Below, piece after piece: positions 1-13,100 of a stretch of DNA of 64,000 bases. The notes beneath the pieces were generated by a model. That model was not told the DNA's origin, searched no databases, and saw only the letters and a list, made by a program, of their open reading frames with translations. How positions within the stretch are numbered: the stretch's first letter is position 1; each line of letters begins with the position of its first letter. This stretch comes from Rhypophila decipiens (taxonomy: Eukaryota; Ascomycota; Sordariomycetes; Sordariales; Naviculisporaceae): positions 1-64,000 of the forward strand of contig MU858161.1 in NCBI GenBank assembly GCA_033297075.1, given 5' to 3'. Position numbers and translations under genes: made by a program.

Positions 1-3000
1 GTCGTTTGAGGCCTTGAGAGGGGAGGGCGGGGGCTGGCTCTGGTTGGTTGTGCCCCTAGCTTCACAATCTCAAATTCACGTGACAGTGATTGGGCAGACA
101 CTTTGCTGAGCATGGATGCCCGTTCACCACCGGTCGAAATTTTCCTTTCACGACTCAAGAGGGCTCGAAACTGCCGTGTTAAACTTGTCGTGTCTCTGAA
201 ATTCTGTGGAAGGAGGAGGAGAGATTATTAGCGCACGTTAAAGACGGGAGCGATGGAGTTCCAGCAGGGCGCTACTGTACGTTGTTCTGGAACGAGTCTA
301 ACTCGATGGACCCTGCAGCCGCAGGTGGGGTTTCTCCATCTGAAGCCCGCAAACTCTTTCTGTCATGGCTGAAAATCCTAGTGAAGGAATCTAGGTATAC
401 CGAGAGCCACCTTCCTCCTCTTGAACGCTGGTGCTAGCCAAAGGGACATTTACGCCTTCCCTCAACTCTCGGCAAGATGATAGACCATACAGGGTTTTTC
501 ATACATGCAGTGGACCATTGGGCTCCCGACCAATGCCGAAGGTGTGATCTTGACAGCCCGAAAACATCTCGAGGATCGACCTGTCACCTTTCCAGACCCA
601 ATCGTTTCTCGGGATAATAAAATTTTCTGACCAAGAAACAAGATTCGGCCATCACGCCCTATAAGAATTCAGGAGGCGTCTTGTATGGGATTCTGTTGAA
701 GCCCTTTGTCGATAACTAGCTGTTTGATCTCGATGGTCCATCCGGCCCCTCCTGGTGTGTCTTGCATACACGACGTGCGCCCGATGGCCTCGCCAAGCGC
801 TCTTATGCGGTCCAAGAGACAAATGAATGCAAGGAAAAGAAGAGAGGGGCATCAATGATGTTGATTTCAAGAGCGAAACGGAGCCAATGGAAACCATTCA
901 GTGGGCGAACCTTCAGTGGCTTGCAAACCGATGGAACGGATTTCCTACCATGTTTTTTTTAATAAGGAAAGGCGAAACTGGAGCTGGTTCCCCAGTGGTT
1001 GAAAAAGAAATGTGAAAGAAAGAAAAAGGAAAGTAGCATGGGAAAAGCCTGGGGGCGAGGTAAAATCTTGACCCAAACCCGTAAACAACCGTCTTCATCG
1101 AGAATGAAACAACAGCACTGCTCAATCCTGTATTGGACTTGAGATAAAGTTGATGGACGGGAGATTGACGAGATAAGCGTTTCATGGTCCATACCCACTT
1201 CGCCAAGTTCCAAACGTTACGGGGTGAAATTTTGGCAGGTGGGGATGCCCAGTCCGGGGATTAACGGGCACGATGATCTTGGAGGATGGGACCCGACAAT
1301 TTTGGATTTTGGTGGAACCAAAATTAAGCCTCTGTCACTCCTTCCACTCGGTGTCCTTTTGGCAGCCTGTCAATCTCACCGGCCGACTCAAAAGTTGATC
1401 CTCAATCATTATCTGGGACCAACGGCACCCGACGATCTTGAGGCGGCTGCTCCGTACTCCCGAAAATTGCAGTTCTCCTTCCGTTACAATCCCTGCTTGC
1501 TACACAATCTAGCCCATGTTATTAATGACAGCTCAATCCGCCTGCACCTCGGGTGAATTCACAACGATAGGACCTCCCAGATCGCCGGGTCAGGGGGAGC
1601 AGGGCAAGAAAAATGCCATCATAGGGCGAAGTATGGGGCAGCTCCACGTCTAGACATAATCTATAATAACTGGCCAATTTTTCCCAGACAAAGAACCAAC
1701 GACCAGGACAGACACCGCAAGATTCATAACGGAATCGGAATCATCGCAAGCGCTTTTCGTCTTATCGAGTCCCTTGCGCACTTGTGCGCATCCAGCCCTG
1801 CCTGGTGCCGCTACGCATTGCATCCCTCCCGCATACCTGGTTGGACGTTTGTGGTTTTCCTTCCAGACCAGGGATGCACTTAACCTTCTCGGCAACGCTA
1901 TCACCCGATTTTAGTCAGATCTGCCCGAACCAATGGTCAAAGTTGAATTCTCGACGAATTTCAAAAACGGTGCGGTGCCAGCCGGGTGCTGCTTCGTCAA
2001 AGTCTTCTCTTTGGATACTTTTTTCTTTCCTACTGATAAATCCGCACTGCAACTGAGGTGATGTTGCGCAGGAGAATGGGAAACCGGACAAAAACGCTTT
2101 ACAGAAGGCAATTGGACCGTTCGGCACCAGACAATCTTGGCTTGATTTCTGATTGCCGGCGAAATGATCGGTCGCAAATCGCTTTGTGGGGACGCCTCAG
2201 ATCCGGCACTCTATCTCACGATGGCTTCAAGACGGATAGGATCCGCTAACCAGATATGTACTAGCGCTAATCCTTGGGTCCCGAAGCACCGGTACGCCAA
2301 TGGGCCCCTGGTCCGCCTCCCCACCCCTTCAGCCAATAGTGTACACTACCTTGCGAGCACCCATGCCGGACCTACCCCACTTCTCACCTCTTTTTCAGGC
2401 TTTCTCGACGACCAGCCTCGATTGGATGTGATGGAATTCTGAGACTGGTCTGTGGCGCACCCCTCCCGGGATAGCTTGAGCTGGCAATCAGAAGGTGGGA
2501 TGCTGCATGGCCACGGCCCAGTTCTCGTCCTCGAGAATCATCGATGTGTGCGTTGAGGGCCGTCTATTAACATCGCACATTCCGGAACATCAAGAAGGCT
2601 TCAGGGCAGTTACTACACTACTTCTAAGTGGCTACCGACCGTCTGCTCCTGTTCTGTTGCTTGTTCCTAGGCTCGAAGAGGGAGGATCAAGCCCAAGAAG
2701 TCTGTACCCCCTTGTTCAACCTGTCAGAACAGCCCATCCAGTATTGTGGCTGTTGGACCTTGGGCACGACCTTTTCCAATTGAGATCATATCAGCATCAT
2801 CCACCAGGTCACTTACCAGGGCTCGTCAAAGAAGACGAAACAAGAGCCAGCAGAATCCAGAACTATCTGCCGAGTCAACAACGCCAGAGGTAATGATAGG
2901 TCTCCACCATCCCCGGACTTGCAGGCGGAGGTCAAAGTGGGCCTCAGCCGTCCGCGAGATGGATGGGTTGCACGGAGAGCCCTATCACAGGCTCGAGGCG

Positions 3001-6000
3001 TCATTGAGCTAGGGCTAACCCGCTCTCGGAACATCTTGCATATGGCTTTACCAATCGCGATTCTGGTTGGCAACTTGGCATGAACTTCCTACCCAAAGCA
3101 TTTGGGTGCCAGCAAGGAAAAATATGAAACTTTTTTTCGAGCAAGCCGACACACACAACTCGCGTCTTGTTTGGATCTCACAGTCCTTACCGCCATTCTT
3201 CCAAACACGCCACGAAATTGGTCATCATCGATTCAAGCCCTTACCCCTGAGAGGGACTCCAGGTTCTGCTTCAGACGTCAATCTCGAACTCAAGGATTCA
3301 GCCAAGTATTTCCCTGTCTCGTCACTGGTTGAGTTGGAGATGCCTCTCGTCGGTTTGCAACTGGGCTGTGAAGCGTTGTGAAGCATCAAAAGCCTGAGCC
3401 TCTGAGTGAGCATTTTGGTTGGAATTACCAACACTCATTCGTGGCCCGTCCTTATCTCAACCAAGCCAGAAATCGGGCGTATATGTCGGTCTGTTGTGCA
3501 TCCCACTACTCTACTAGTGTAGCTCCCGCATCGGATGGGGAAGAATTTGGTTGGGCGCTGATGCTTCTTCTCCTTCTCGATGGAGCGTCATCCCAAGAGC
3601 ACCCCTATCCCGTTCCTGGTCCTGCTATAGAGAGAGCTGGCCAACCCTCCTCATTCGCTGCATCTGCGAGCATTGATGCCAAACCGGTACCGAAGTGTCT
3701 AATCTTTCCGCAGCCAGGATAGGTTCCGTTGATCTTTCCCTCTTGTGTCTCGTTGATTCTCTTGAACAACGAGTTCACAGACCAACTAGTTTATTTGGAG
3801 GAACAAAGGGGCCATCATACAAGAAGCGACGAGGTCGCCCACCGAGATATGATAGCTCGACATGTCCGTATTGCGGAAGAGACCATTGACAAGTGGTGAT
3901 GTTACTTTAACCTCGACGGTTTATCTCGACTCAAATTGTGGCTGACCGGGCAGGTGCAATATCGATCAGCATCAGCAGGCTGACCCCGGCAAGTTGCGCC
4001 TCGCTCTCGCTTCTCAGCTACCGTGTACGGTAGCCGAGCTGATTCACGATGCGACGATGGTGGTGTCGTTGGGCCCCTGGACCTTGACTGACCGCCAGCC
4101 ATTCGATGACCTCAACCCGTTTCTCCGGGTTTCATATGCAGTCATTTCCATGTTGATCCACGTCAAAATTAACTCTTTTTCATCGGTTTCGGCCAGTTGC
4201 TTCTCAGATTCGTTTTATTCATCTATTTTTGTGATTGGGACGGTACCATTTTTTGTTCTCTCTTGAACAGATGTCTGCCCAACTTGCTTCTGGGGTACTT
4301 GATCCGTTGCTAGGCTCGGGTTTTGAGTGGTCCTCTTACCTTGATATCAATGTTTTCTCGATGCTGACGTTCTTAATTACAGCACGCGACTCCAACCTTG
4401 AAATGCCCCTACCCAGCCACCAGCCTACCTTTTGGGTCTGCCACAAAGCTATGCTGCAGCTCTACAAGACATACGCGACACTATGGGCCAAGTATGAAGC
4501 ACTGCTCAAGATACTTTAGTTGTCCTTTTGAGACTGGTGCGTGCTCTTCCAAGTATTCGACATGTTAAAGTCCGAGGAAGAACGGAGCCATCAAGTTCAA
4601 AAAGTTGAGGTCAAGAAAGAAGGAGGGTATCCCGTATTGCATGCACCTAAGCTTGCAGTGTCTTAGATGCACTACTTGTTTAGTGGTGTCTTTCATATCC
4701 AACTAAATCAGCACGTAATGTGGTTCAGATATCCTCGAGATGCCGCTAACAAAGATCACTGCAGTAGTAGATCAATAGGCGAGCGGACGTTCTGTCTTGC
4801 TCTCGATTTTTGGTGTGTTTCCATTATCACTACTTGCAGGTTTCATGAAGGTTCTCTTTCCCAACCCCTCCCCCTCCTTTTCATGTTCCATCTCCCCTCC
4901 ATCCTCAACGTGTGTCTCAAACAAACAGAACACTTCTTCCATATGTTGTTGCACTCAAATCGTCTCACGGAGTACACAGAGAACGTTTACAGGATAGTTT
5001 CCTAGGGTAATTCTTGCGCGACGGCGCTTTTGTGGCTTGGCCACAACCTTCACACTGCGTTTTTTGCACGACAAGGAATTATAGGCTTTTTATTCCGTAT
5101 CATCACCATGCCCGCACCACACCTTGCCGCAACGTCGCTCAGGTTAATGGTTCCGAGATTTTACTGTGCATCACATACGCCAGGGGTACCGTTACAGCAG
5201 GTTCAGAAGCTTGCTTCTTCCTCCTGGACGGACAGACTGACTCGAGTGACAGGTTAACGTTACCGGCACCGTGATCTTTTCCGTATCCAAGACGGACGGG
5301 ATGAACTCCTGACGGTGGGTGGCTCGAACGGATAATTCCGCGATCAGTTTTCCAGTTTCAAGGTTGACCTCTTCTATACCCCAAACCGCATATACTCTTA
5401 CTTGGCCCTCAGTGCCCTCTGCTTTTACGCTTGAGCTTCGATACATCAGGCTTTGAGCATGCCTGCCCGCCTCTGTCAGTCAACAAGAATAACACCGTCC
5501 TGTTAGTTACGGAGCACGTACCTGCCCCACCACGATGTTTAAGTTCTAGACCTGAATCCTGCCATGACGGCGTCAGGGTTCAAGTGGTAAGACGAGACGC
5601 CCACCGAACCTGGAACACACACACAAGTGTAGACACGCACAGTGTATTACCTATTTTACAGACACATCCAACGTTCACCAGTGTGCCACAGTACCCATGG
5701 GGACGTGATGGCTTGATGGCGTTCGGCATGATCTGATTCTGATGTAATGATTCCCCTTTTATTTTTTCTTTTCTTTTCTTTTTTTCGCGGGGTAGTTTAG
5801 GCTATTCGTCTGGTGCCTCTTGTTTTGTTTCTCAATTTTGTTCCTTTCACATGCACTGTTCCTAGTTTTCGGCTAGGTCAGACACTGCGGCGTCTGTACG
5901 GGGTATACGGAAACGGGTTATTGCTTCTTCTGTTGACCTACCGTACCGTACCGTGCGGGTTGCTCCTTCTCCTCCTGCCGCCACCGCCTTGCCGCCGCCG

Positions 6001-7869
6001 GCCGCCGAATGCCGTCCGTCTCCACCAACCGCTCGAGGTATCCGTATGTACATACCACACCGAACTTTAGGCGAAGCATATACCGATACGGGAGGAGGGA
6101 TATCACAAGCTTGGCTGGACCAAGCTTGACGGCTTGACGCCTCGTCCGTTGGCTGAACATGATATGATTCTCTTTTTGCTTTTTCCTTTTTTGTGGATAT
6201 TCCCATTCTGCTCGGCATGTCTGTGTCTCGGTCTTTCAAGGATTGTTTGTTTGCAGTAGTGTACTGTACGGAATCGAATCGACCGCGTCTCGGCGAGAGC
6301 GTTGAGGGCCACGGAATGGTTGCGGGTTGCCTACTTGGTCTAGAAGGTCCAGCCAGGCTCATCGATCCCCGATCCCCGGAGTCCACCGACCTACTCCGTA
6401 TTGGACACTAATGAGTGTACATGACCGGCAGTTCCAGCATTTCCCATTTTGGGATCCACGTACCGGGGAGATATTGGTGTCTAGAAAGAGCATATTTCTC
6501 CAGGAAGCTCCGCGCAGACAGAAGAACCACTGCATGAATCATCTGCGAGGTAGGCAGGTAGCTCCGGATACAGTAACCCCATGGCTGGCAGCACGCGTGT
6601 AAGTGTAATTCTGATTGATGGAATAACTTCCATGGAAGATCCCCCCGTCGAGGCCGTGCCTCCCTACCTACCTAGGTGAGATTGGATCAACTGTTCTAGA
6701 ACCCAAGCTGACAAATGCATATACGTACTAACTCGTACAGACGTGCAGATGATGAGCCGGAGATACCTATTATTCTAGCAAGGAGGAGTGCTATTCCAGC
6801 ATCTCAAGAATGAGGGATCTCTTAAAATCTCTGGATTCAAAGACCCTGAGAAAAAAGATGTTTGGTAAACTGTGCCATAAGCATGCCACTAGATCACCGA
6901 AGATCCGTACATACGATGACATCCCAAGACCCTGGATCCATGATACAACCCTCCTTTAAGCAAGTGAGTGGCACGGGTAGACCATGGAATTAATTGCTCG
7001 CTACCTACCCAGGAATCCGGTTCATCGTTCTTAAAAAGGGATATATTTGCGGTGCCGCAGGGCAGGGGTCTCTACCTCCCATGTTTTTGAGTTGGTTGAA
7101 CTGTGCCATCAGCATAAAATGCGTGGTAATGGGTGGTGGTGGTGGTGTAGCGGCGTATTACACGGCATGTTGGTTTGATCACGGGTTTTTGCTTTTTTGT
7201 TATTATTATAGCAATACTTGCCCATTCACACCATGTTTAACTACCTACCCGCCAGGATGGGAGTGAGAATGATAAGCACAGGCCGAGTGAGTTTGGTGGT
7301 GGTGATATAAAACTATCGATTCTTTACCAGACTGTCGGGTCCAGAATGGTCTGATTTTTATCTTCTTTTTTGGGGGGTAATTGCGCATCTGGATGCATTG
7401 CTCTACGGATACATGCTCAACAAAAGCCATCATCACACTTTGGCTCGTATCATGGTAACTGTGATGAGGGGGGCCTTGAATTAAACTCCGGTGTTGAACG
7501 GAACATAACTTTTGAGGGGGAGAACAGGGACGGACGGGTTATCCTCACGCTCGGAATCGTGGGCGTTTGTTTATCTTGTATCTGATCGTGACCACCTTGA
7601 TGTTGATAAACGAAAAGTGACTTGTCTAGAAATAACGGCACTTCAGGGTCCTTGGGCATTCTTGGTCTCCAACAACACTTTTGCAGTATGAGGCGGTTAT
7701 CGTTGTGCACTTGATAATTACAGGTTATTAAAGACGTTCAGTTTGTGAAGAGGTAATGAATGGGACACCTGATTCGGCGAATTCATGAGAAGCATATATT
7801 TTAATACAAATAGACATACAGAGAATACACTGTTGTAACATGGTTGTGAAGTAGGACAGTATACTCGTA
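1..7869. other. 7.9 kb stretch without a convincing gene
   Basis: No open frame here shows a family signature, and none joins into a longer protein by splicing that I can support. The longest frame starting with a true ATG runs from 2507 to 2893 (about 128 codons) and has no recognisable motif. Small pieces look gene-like: an AT-hook/zinc-knuckle-like peptide near 3783-3890, and splice-like acceptor-exon-donor signals near 4250-4400. These are listed separately as findings. A pyrimidine-rich tract lies near 5756-5786 and a short GGT repeat near 7133-7149. There are no transposon proteins or terminal repeats. It may be a gene desert or a heavily decayed region. Confidence 0.5.
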
Positions 7870-9012
7870 CTACACCACCTGCAGCCAAATCCCTATCGTG
7901 ATGACCGGGAGGAACAGTCCGCCCAACTGCTTGCACGATGCTAATCCTCTACTGGCGCCTGAAGATTTCGTCGTGGTTGCCGTTGCCGCCGCTGATGAAA
8001 CCCCGCCGTTTGTTGAAGAATCAACAGCCGCCGTCGCCGGCGTCTCGGTGTCTTGACGACTAGTATCAGTGGGAGTGACGGTACTGGTATGAGTCAAACC
8101 ATCATCGCCAATATAGGTGGTGGTCGACACGGTACTCCAGTAGGTGGAGAGATATCCCCCGAAATGCGGCCCCGGGACGTCGGGGTCCCAACAGGTCGTC
8201 ATAGCCGCCTGCTCGGGGAAGAGTGAGGCCAGAGAGAGCCAGATCCAGCCCTCGTTCTCACAGCTGCCGCCGGCGCCAATCTCGACAGGCGCGTAATCGT
8301 GCCCACGAAGATCGTCACCTGTCATGGTAGCGGGGTCGACCTGGTCATTGAAGAAACTCGTTGGCTGGGGCTTTGAGCTCAAGGTTATGGTGCTCGGGGA
8401 GTCTTGGTCGACGGTGACGCATTCGGTGATGCCCTCCAACCCTTCGGTTGTTGTAAGGAGCGTGCCGGCCCATGTGTAAGAATCTGGGTAGGCGACGAAC
8501 ATGGTGGGGAATGTTCTGATCTTTTAGGATCTATACTAACGATTGGGGAAAAAAAGAAGAAAGGATCAACTTACAATGTGGTAGTGAGTAGCTCCGCTCC
8601 CACGGTGCTACGCCAAGTTATAACCTGCATCACCGTGCCGTCGTCGTTGTAAAGCTCGCCACGATCCGTCGCCCACGGCGTCACGGTTGAGATACTGGTC
8701 TTGTCGAGGGCTGTGTTGATGACGGTCACAATGGTCATGGTTTGTGTCGTAGAACCGAAAGCGCCCATGGCACCTCCCATGTCTGATCTAGCCATCCATC
8801 CGTAGATTGCAGGGCAGTTCCCGACTCCAGCGCCGGTGCATTTCACATCACAGCCTGGATTGACGTCTTGAGATTGGGAATGGACGAGAGGTACTGTGCG
8901 AGGGATTAGTATCGTATTTTGGAGGCAAACTGGGTATCATGTCCGGCATCTGACCTTGAATGAGCACAACAAGTGTCGCCGAGATGATGGATGCGCGCAG
9001 TGTAGAAGCCAT
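7870..9012 (-). CDS. Secreted GPI-type serine/threonine-rich surface protein
   Basis: Three exons, complement(join(7870..8515, 8575..8893, 8955..9012)), encode about 340 residues. The frame closes across two short introns with GT donors (GTCAGA, GTAAGT) and CACAG/ATCAG acceptors. Residues 1-25 form a hydrophobic signal peptide ending in HS. A cysteine-bearing segment (CDVKC...GNC) follows, then Thr-rich stretches. The last about 60 residues are Ser/Thr/Ala-rich with small residues (SSGASRG) before a hydrophobic C-terminal tail, as in GPI-anchored proteins. I infer export to the plasma membrane or cell wall. No catalytic motif is visible and I do not recognise the family. The start is the first ATG in frame with the signal peptide. 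Confidence 0.75.
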
Positions 9013-9302
9013 GATGTGGATGATTCTCGGAATGGGGATCAAGACCACATGCAAAGATTGCAACAGCGTCGAGAAAACACGAAGCCATCATCCCTCGAAT
9101 ACATGAGCCGGCGCGACTTTAAATGACGTATTTCGAGCTGGAGATATCGAGCCCTTGCAATTGGTTGCCTTCTCCCACACCCTTTCTCAGGCAATGTATG
9201 AGAAGAACCGGCCGGGGAAGCGGTGGTTGGACGAGCTGCGAGGCACATAATCGAGGGGTTGCCGACTTGACCATCTGTTGCCGTGAGGAAATTATCTTCT
9301 GA

Positions 9303-9980
9303 ACACGATTTGACATTTCCAATACCAGCATTGCTGCAACAAGCACATCATCAACAAACAGTGGCATCTCGCCTCAGATAAATGCAGCGGCTCCTGACCA
9401 TGGAACAATTCAGATACAAGCAGTTCCGATGAGTCCAGCCGGTCGAGCTACTTTTCCTATTGCTGCTCCCGGTCCCATTACCCCTTTCCGTTCCGCTACC
9501 CCTAATACTGTACCCCCCAGCAACACAACAGTCTCCATCAAAACAATCATTTACTCCCTTCTTCAGTACTGGGAAACCTCCCGCTTCGCCGGCACAGGCA
9601 GGAACATCGTCCTGAATGTGATATCCCTCGGGCTCCTTACAATAGTTATTATCTTTGTATAGGTAACCTACTCGGTAGAAGACCAATTAGATTACCTCCT
9701 CACACTGAACGGCCTTCTAAGGACCGGTAAAAGCACGACTATCGCCGTCGTACAAATATCCCAGACCATCCTAGTAGCTTTAGTAACAGTCACCCTGGGG
9801 GAAGCCTTCGAATTCATCCACTGGGTCGCGGTTGGGTCGAAAAAAGGGGGACTCGGCTATCTCACCTTTCTGGCTATCTCACCTACTACTGGATACTTTG
9901 CTGGTGGGACTACCACCGGGGAGATAATTCGCAATATGGGGGGGTATACGGTTGTTTTGAAAGGGGATCAAGGTAGTTGA
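9303..9980 (+). pseudogene. Membrane-protein remnant with an in-frame TAG
   Basis: A reading frame stays open from just after a TGA at 9300 to a TGA at 9978-9980, interrupted only by TAG at 9660-9662. The first half holds an ATG at 9429 and ends in a strongly hydrophobic segment (SLGLLTIVIIFV). After the TAG the same frame continues for about 105 codons with a second hydrophobic helix (TILVALVTVTLGEAF) and protein-like composition. I see no family signature. It could be a pseudogene with a point stop, or a gene with a 45-nt intron ending exactly in the TAG (donor GTGATA at 9618). The hydrophobic helix inside that putative intron argues for the pseudogene. Confidence 0.35.
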
Positions 9981-10164
9981 TTGTGTGATTGTGTAGAACT
10001 GCAATTTAATTAAATATATTCCAATATTCGCTTGCTTTTGATGCTCTAGTCTGCTTTTCAAGCCAGTCTGGTAATAAAAGTCATAATAGCCAACAAGCTT
10101 CCCCCCTCCCATTAGCTACGTCCTCCCGGTACTCTCTCTCGTCATCATCACCGAGTTCAACATC

Positions 10165-13100
10165 CTATATACTCTCCAGCAACCCAGCCTCCTTGACAAG
10201 GCTATAAAACATGCCCTTTTGCTTGATCAACGCCTTGGGCGTGTCAAACTCGACCACCTCGCCCTTCTCGAGCACCACCACGCGATCACTGTCCAAGATG
10301 GTGTTGATCCTGTGTGCGACCGTAATTATCGTTCGATTGGAAAACAGCGGACTCCTGAGCGTCGCCTGCAGCATGGCATCGGTCTGCACGTCCACCGCCG
10401 CTGTAGCTTCGTCCAGAACGAGAATGTTGGACGGCGTGAGCATGGCGCGGGCGAGCGAGACTAGCTGGCGTTGACCTTGGGATAGGTTCGAGCCTGCAAG
10501 AAAACGGTGCGGTTAGATACTTGATGTTGACATTGTTGATACATTGCGTCTCGAGGCGTGGGCTTATTGATTATGGAGTAAATATTGGCTAGATGATGCC
10601 CGTATGTCTCCGTCACTTGCCCAGGAGACTTAAAGAGTGCTTCCTCAGTCGCTGTGTAGGTGAAGTCGGTGATAGAAAAAGGATAACAGCCGAATCAACA
10701 CCGAACTGGTGTGGGAGGACCAAACTATCGGTCCTTCCCCAATGCGCGGCAGATCATGCAAGGGACTCTGAATCTAGAATAGACCACTGGAAAAAGAGAA
10801 ATGTGACAGAATCACGCTTGACAGGAACCGAGGCCGAGGCAGAGGGACCAGAGGCTGAGACTGACACGCGCCAGCCACCATCTCGTGGTTGTGCTTCACG
10901 ATGCCGTCGTATGGCGGTGTGGGGGTTCGGCGGTCTTGACATGGGAGAGCAGAGCCGACAGAAAGCGATTGAACAAGAATCGTATTCATCGTCACTCGCA
11001 CAAGACAGGGATGCAAAGTCAAAGACAACGACAGTCAAAAAGATGGGCAACAGCTTACCTCCTTCGTGGATCCTGGCCTCCAGACCGCCATCCATGCTCA
11101 CAACGTGATCCTTGAGGCGGGCGTGTTCTGTGTCATGCCGTTAGTTTATTGCTGTGTACCGCGACTAATGCAACACGCAGAGATCATGGCGAATATATCG
11201 CCAAAGAAGGCAGGGGAGGGGTGTGTATACAAGGCAAAAACGGTCACTTTGTGCAACGACAGTGTCCAACTTACCGAGAACGCTCCACAGTTCCGTGTCA
11301 TCATGGACATGGCCGGGGTCCAGGTTATCACGGACGGTGCCCTCGAAAAGAGCCGCATCTTGTGGAATGATGGCCAGACGTCGTCGTAGATCCAGCAGGC
11401 CGATAGTGGACGTGTTCAACCCATCGAGATCGATCTCGCCTGTAGCTGCCTCGATGATTCTAAACAGCGCCAGTGTCAGGGATGATTTGCCGGCTCCTGT
11501 TCGTCCCACCACGCCGATCTTCTCATGCGACTTGATGTCGAGGCTAATGTTCTTGAGCACCAGGTCAAGGCCCTCGCGGTAACGTGTGCTGTAGTTCTTG
11601 AACTCGACCTCGCCACGCGACGGCCAGCTTACAGGCGGCCTGTTTCGGTGGATTATCTCGGGGGCTTCGCTCGGGAGGCTCGCATACTCGAGGACGCGTT
11701 CTACGGATACGATGTTGGTCTCCACCTCGACAGACTGGCGGACGATCCAGTTGAGAGACGTGGTGATCTGCAGGGCATACGACATGGCCAGACCAACCAT
11801 GCCCTCGGTCAAGCCGCTGCCACTCGCGACAGAGGCGACGGCGAGCCCGGCCGCGGCCAGGATAACGACGGCACCGATGAACTCGAGTCTCACCGCCAGC
11901 CATCTGTTGGCGCTGATGGACGGAAAGTAGGCACGCAGGTTCGCATCGACCCGCCACTCGTTCTCGTTCTCGAATCTATCCTGCTGACGGTATGCGCGGA
12001 TCGTCGAGATACCACCGAGGGACTCCTGGAAATGTGCATATATGGGGCTGCGGCTGACGCTGTCCAGTCTCTTGAGCTCTCGTGATGCCCGGAGGTAGTA
12101 GCGTTGGATGAACATGTACATGGCACCCAACGGTATGATAAAGGCAACAAACGGAGGGGTCGTGTACGAGATGACAACCAGGGTGAACCCGGACTTGGCA
12201 ACGTTGTTGAACAGCATGTTGAACGAGCGCGCAAGCACCTCGTCGACTCGATAGATGTCACTGGCGCACAGGGTCAGTCAATGCCCATAACACTGCATAA
12301 AGCTCCGGCAGCAAGCGAGACGAGAATCATGTGCCACTGGTCCCCCACTTGGTATGACCATGGTCCTACTGCGGAATACCAGGAGCAATCTAGAGTCCCA
12401 CGCTAAAATGACGTACCTCGAAAACCTGTTCAATATGCGGCCGGCCGGTGTAACGTCGAAGAAGGACATCGGCGATCTGAATATCGCCGTAGCCATCCGC
12501 TCGTGTAGCTTGCGGGATGCCTAAGGCGTGCGGGTCCGGGTCAGTCCGACAGCCCCAACACGCAAGATATCATCAAAACATACCTCAATCGAACAAAAGA
12601 TCCAGAGAATCAATGTTTGCAGCACAGTCAATGCCGCGGCGCCTATGCCAAAGGCAAAATAGACACCAATGAACTTCCCAGCATCGGGGTTGTAGCCGAG
12701 CCTGGAGTTGAGCTCGGCCCATTTGTTGAGCCAGAAATTCCCACCGATTCCTATGACCTGAGCAGCAACCAGCGCTATCAGATAGACAGCCACCGCTGCC
12801 AAGTTGCTGGTCTTTGCGTATTCGGCATACACCGACCACTTGACCTTGCCTTGTTCAACGTGCTCCTTGCTCTGCCTTGTCTTGCTCGGATTCTCCTCGT
12901 CGTGCAGCTTGCCCCTTGGCCCGGTGAAGCTGGCGGCGCTGGCACGGCGTAGAGTACCAGCACTGGCCGATCGTCTCGCCCTCCTCGAAGACGAACCGCC
13001 TGTGGGGCCCGGACGGATGGCCTCGAGCGAGCCGAGGTTTTCCTGAGCCTCCTCCATCTCATCCTTCTCCAGGCTGTTGTTCCCCTCGGCATCGATAACG

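Noticed and set aside
1..7869. Decayed transposon or RIP-mutated repeat
   Set aside because: Base composition is not strongly AT-shifted, and no transposase, reverse transcriptase motif or terminal repeats were seen.
9351..9686. 111-codon minus-strand frame with several cysteines
   Set aside because: It is the antisense shadow of the hydrophobic plus-strand frame and has no signal peptide or domain.
10593..11108. 171-codon plus-strand frame
   Set aside because: It lies mostly within intron 5 and is antisense to a coding exon of the ABCC gene; low-complexity composition.
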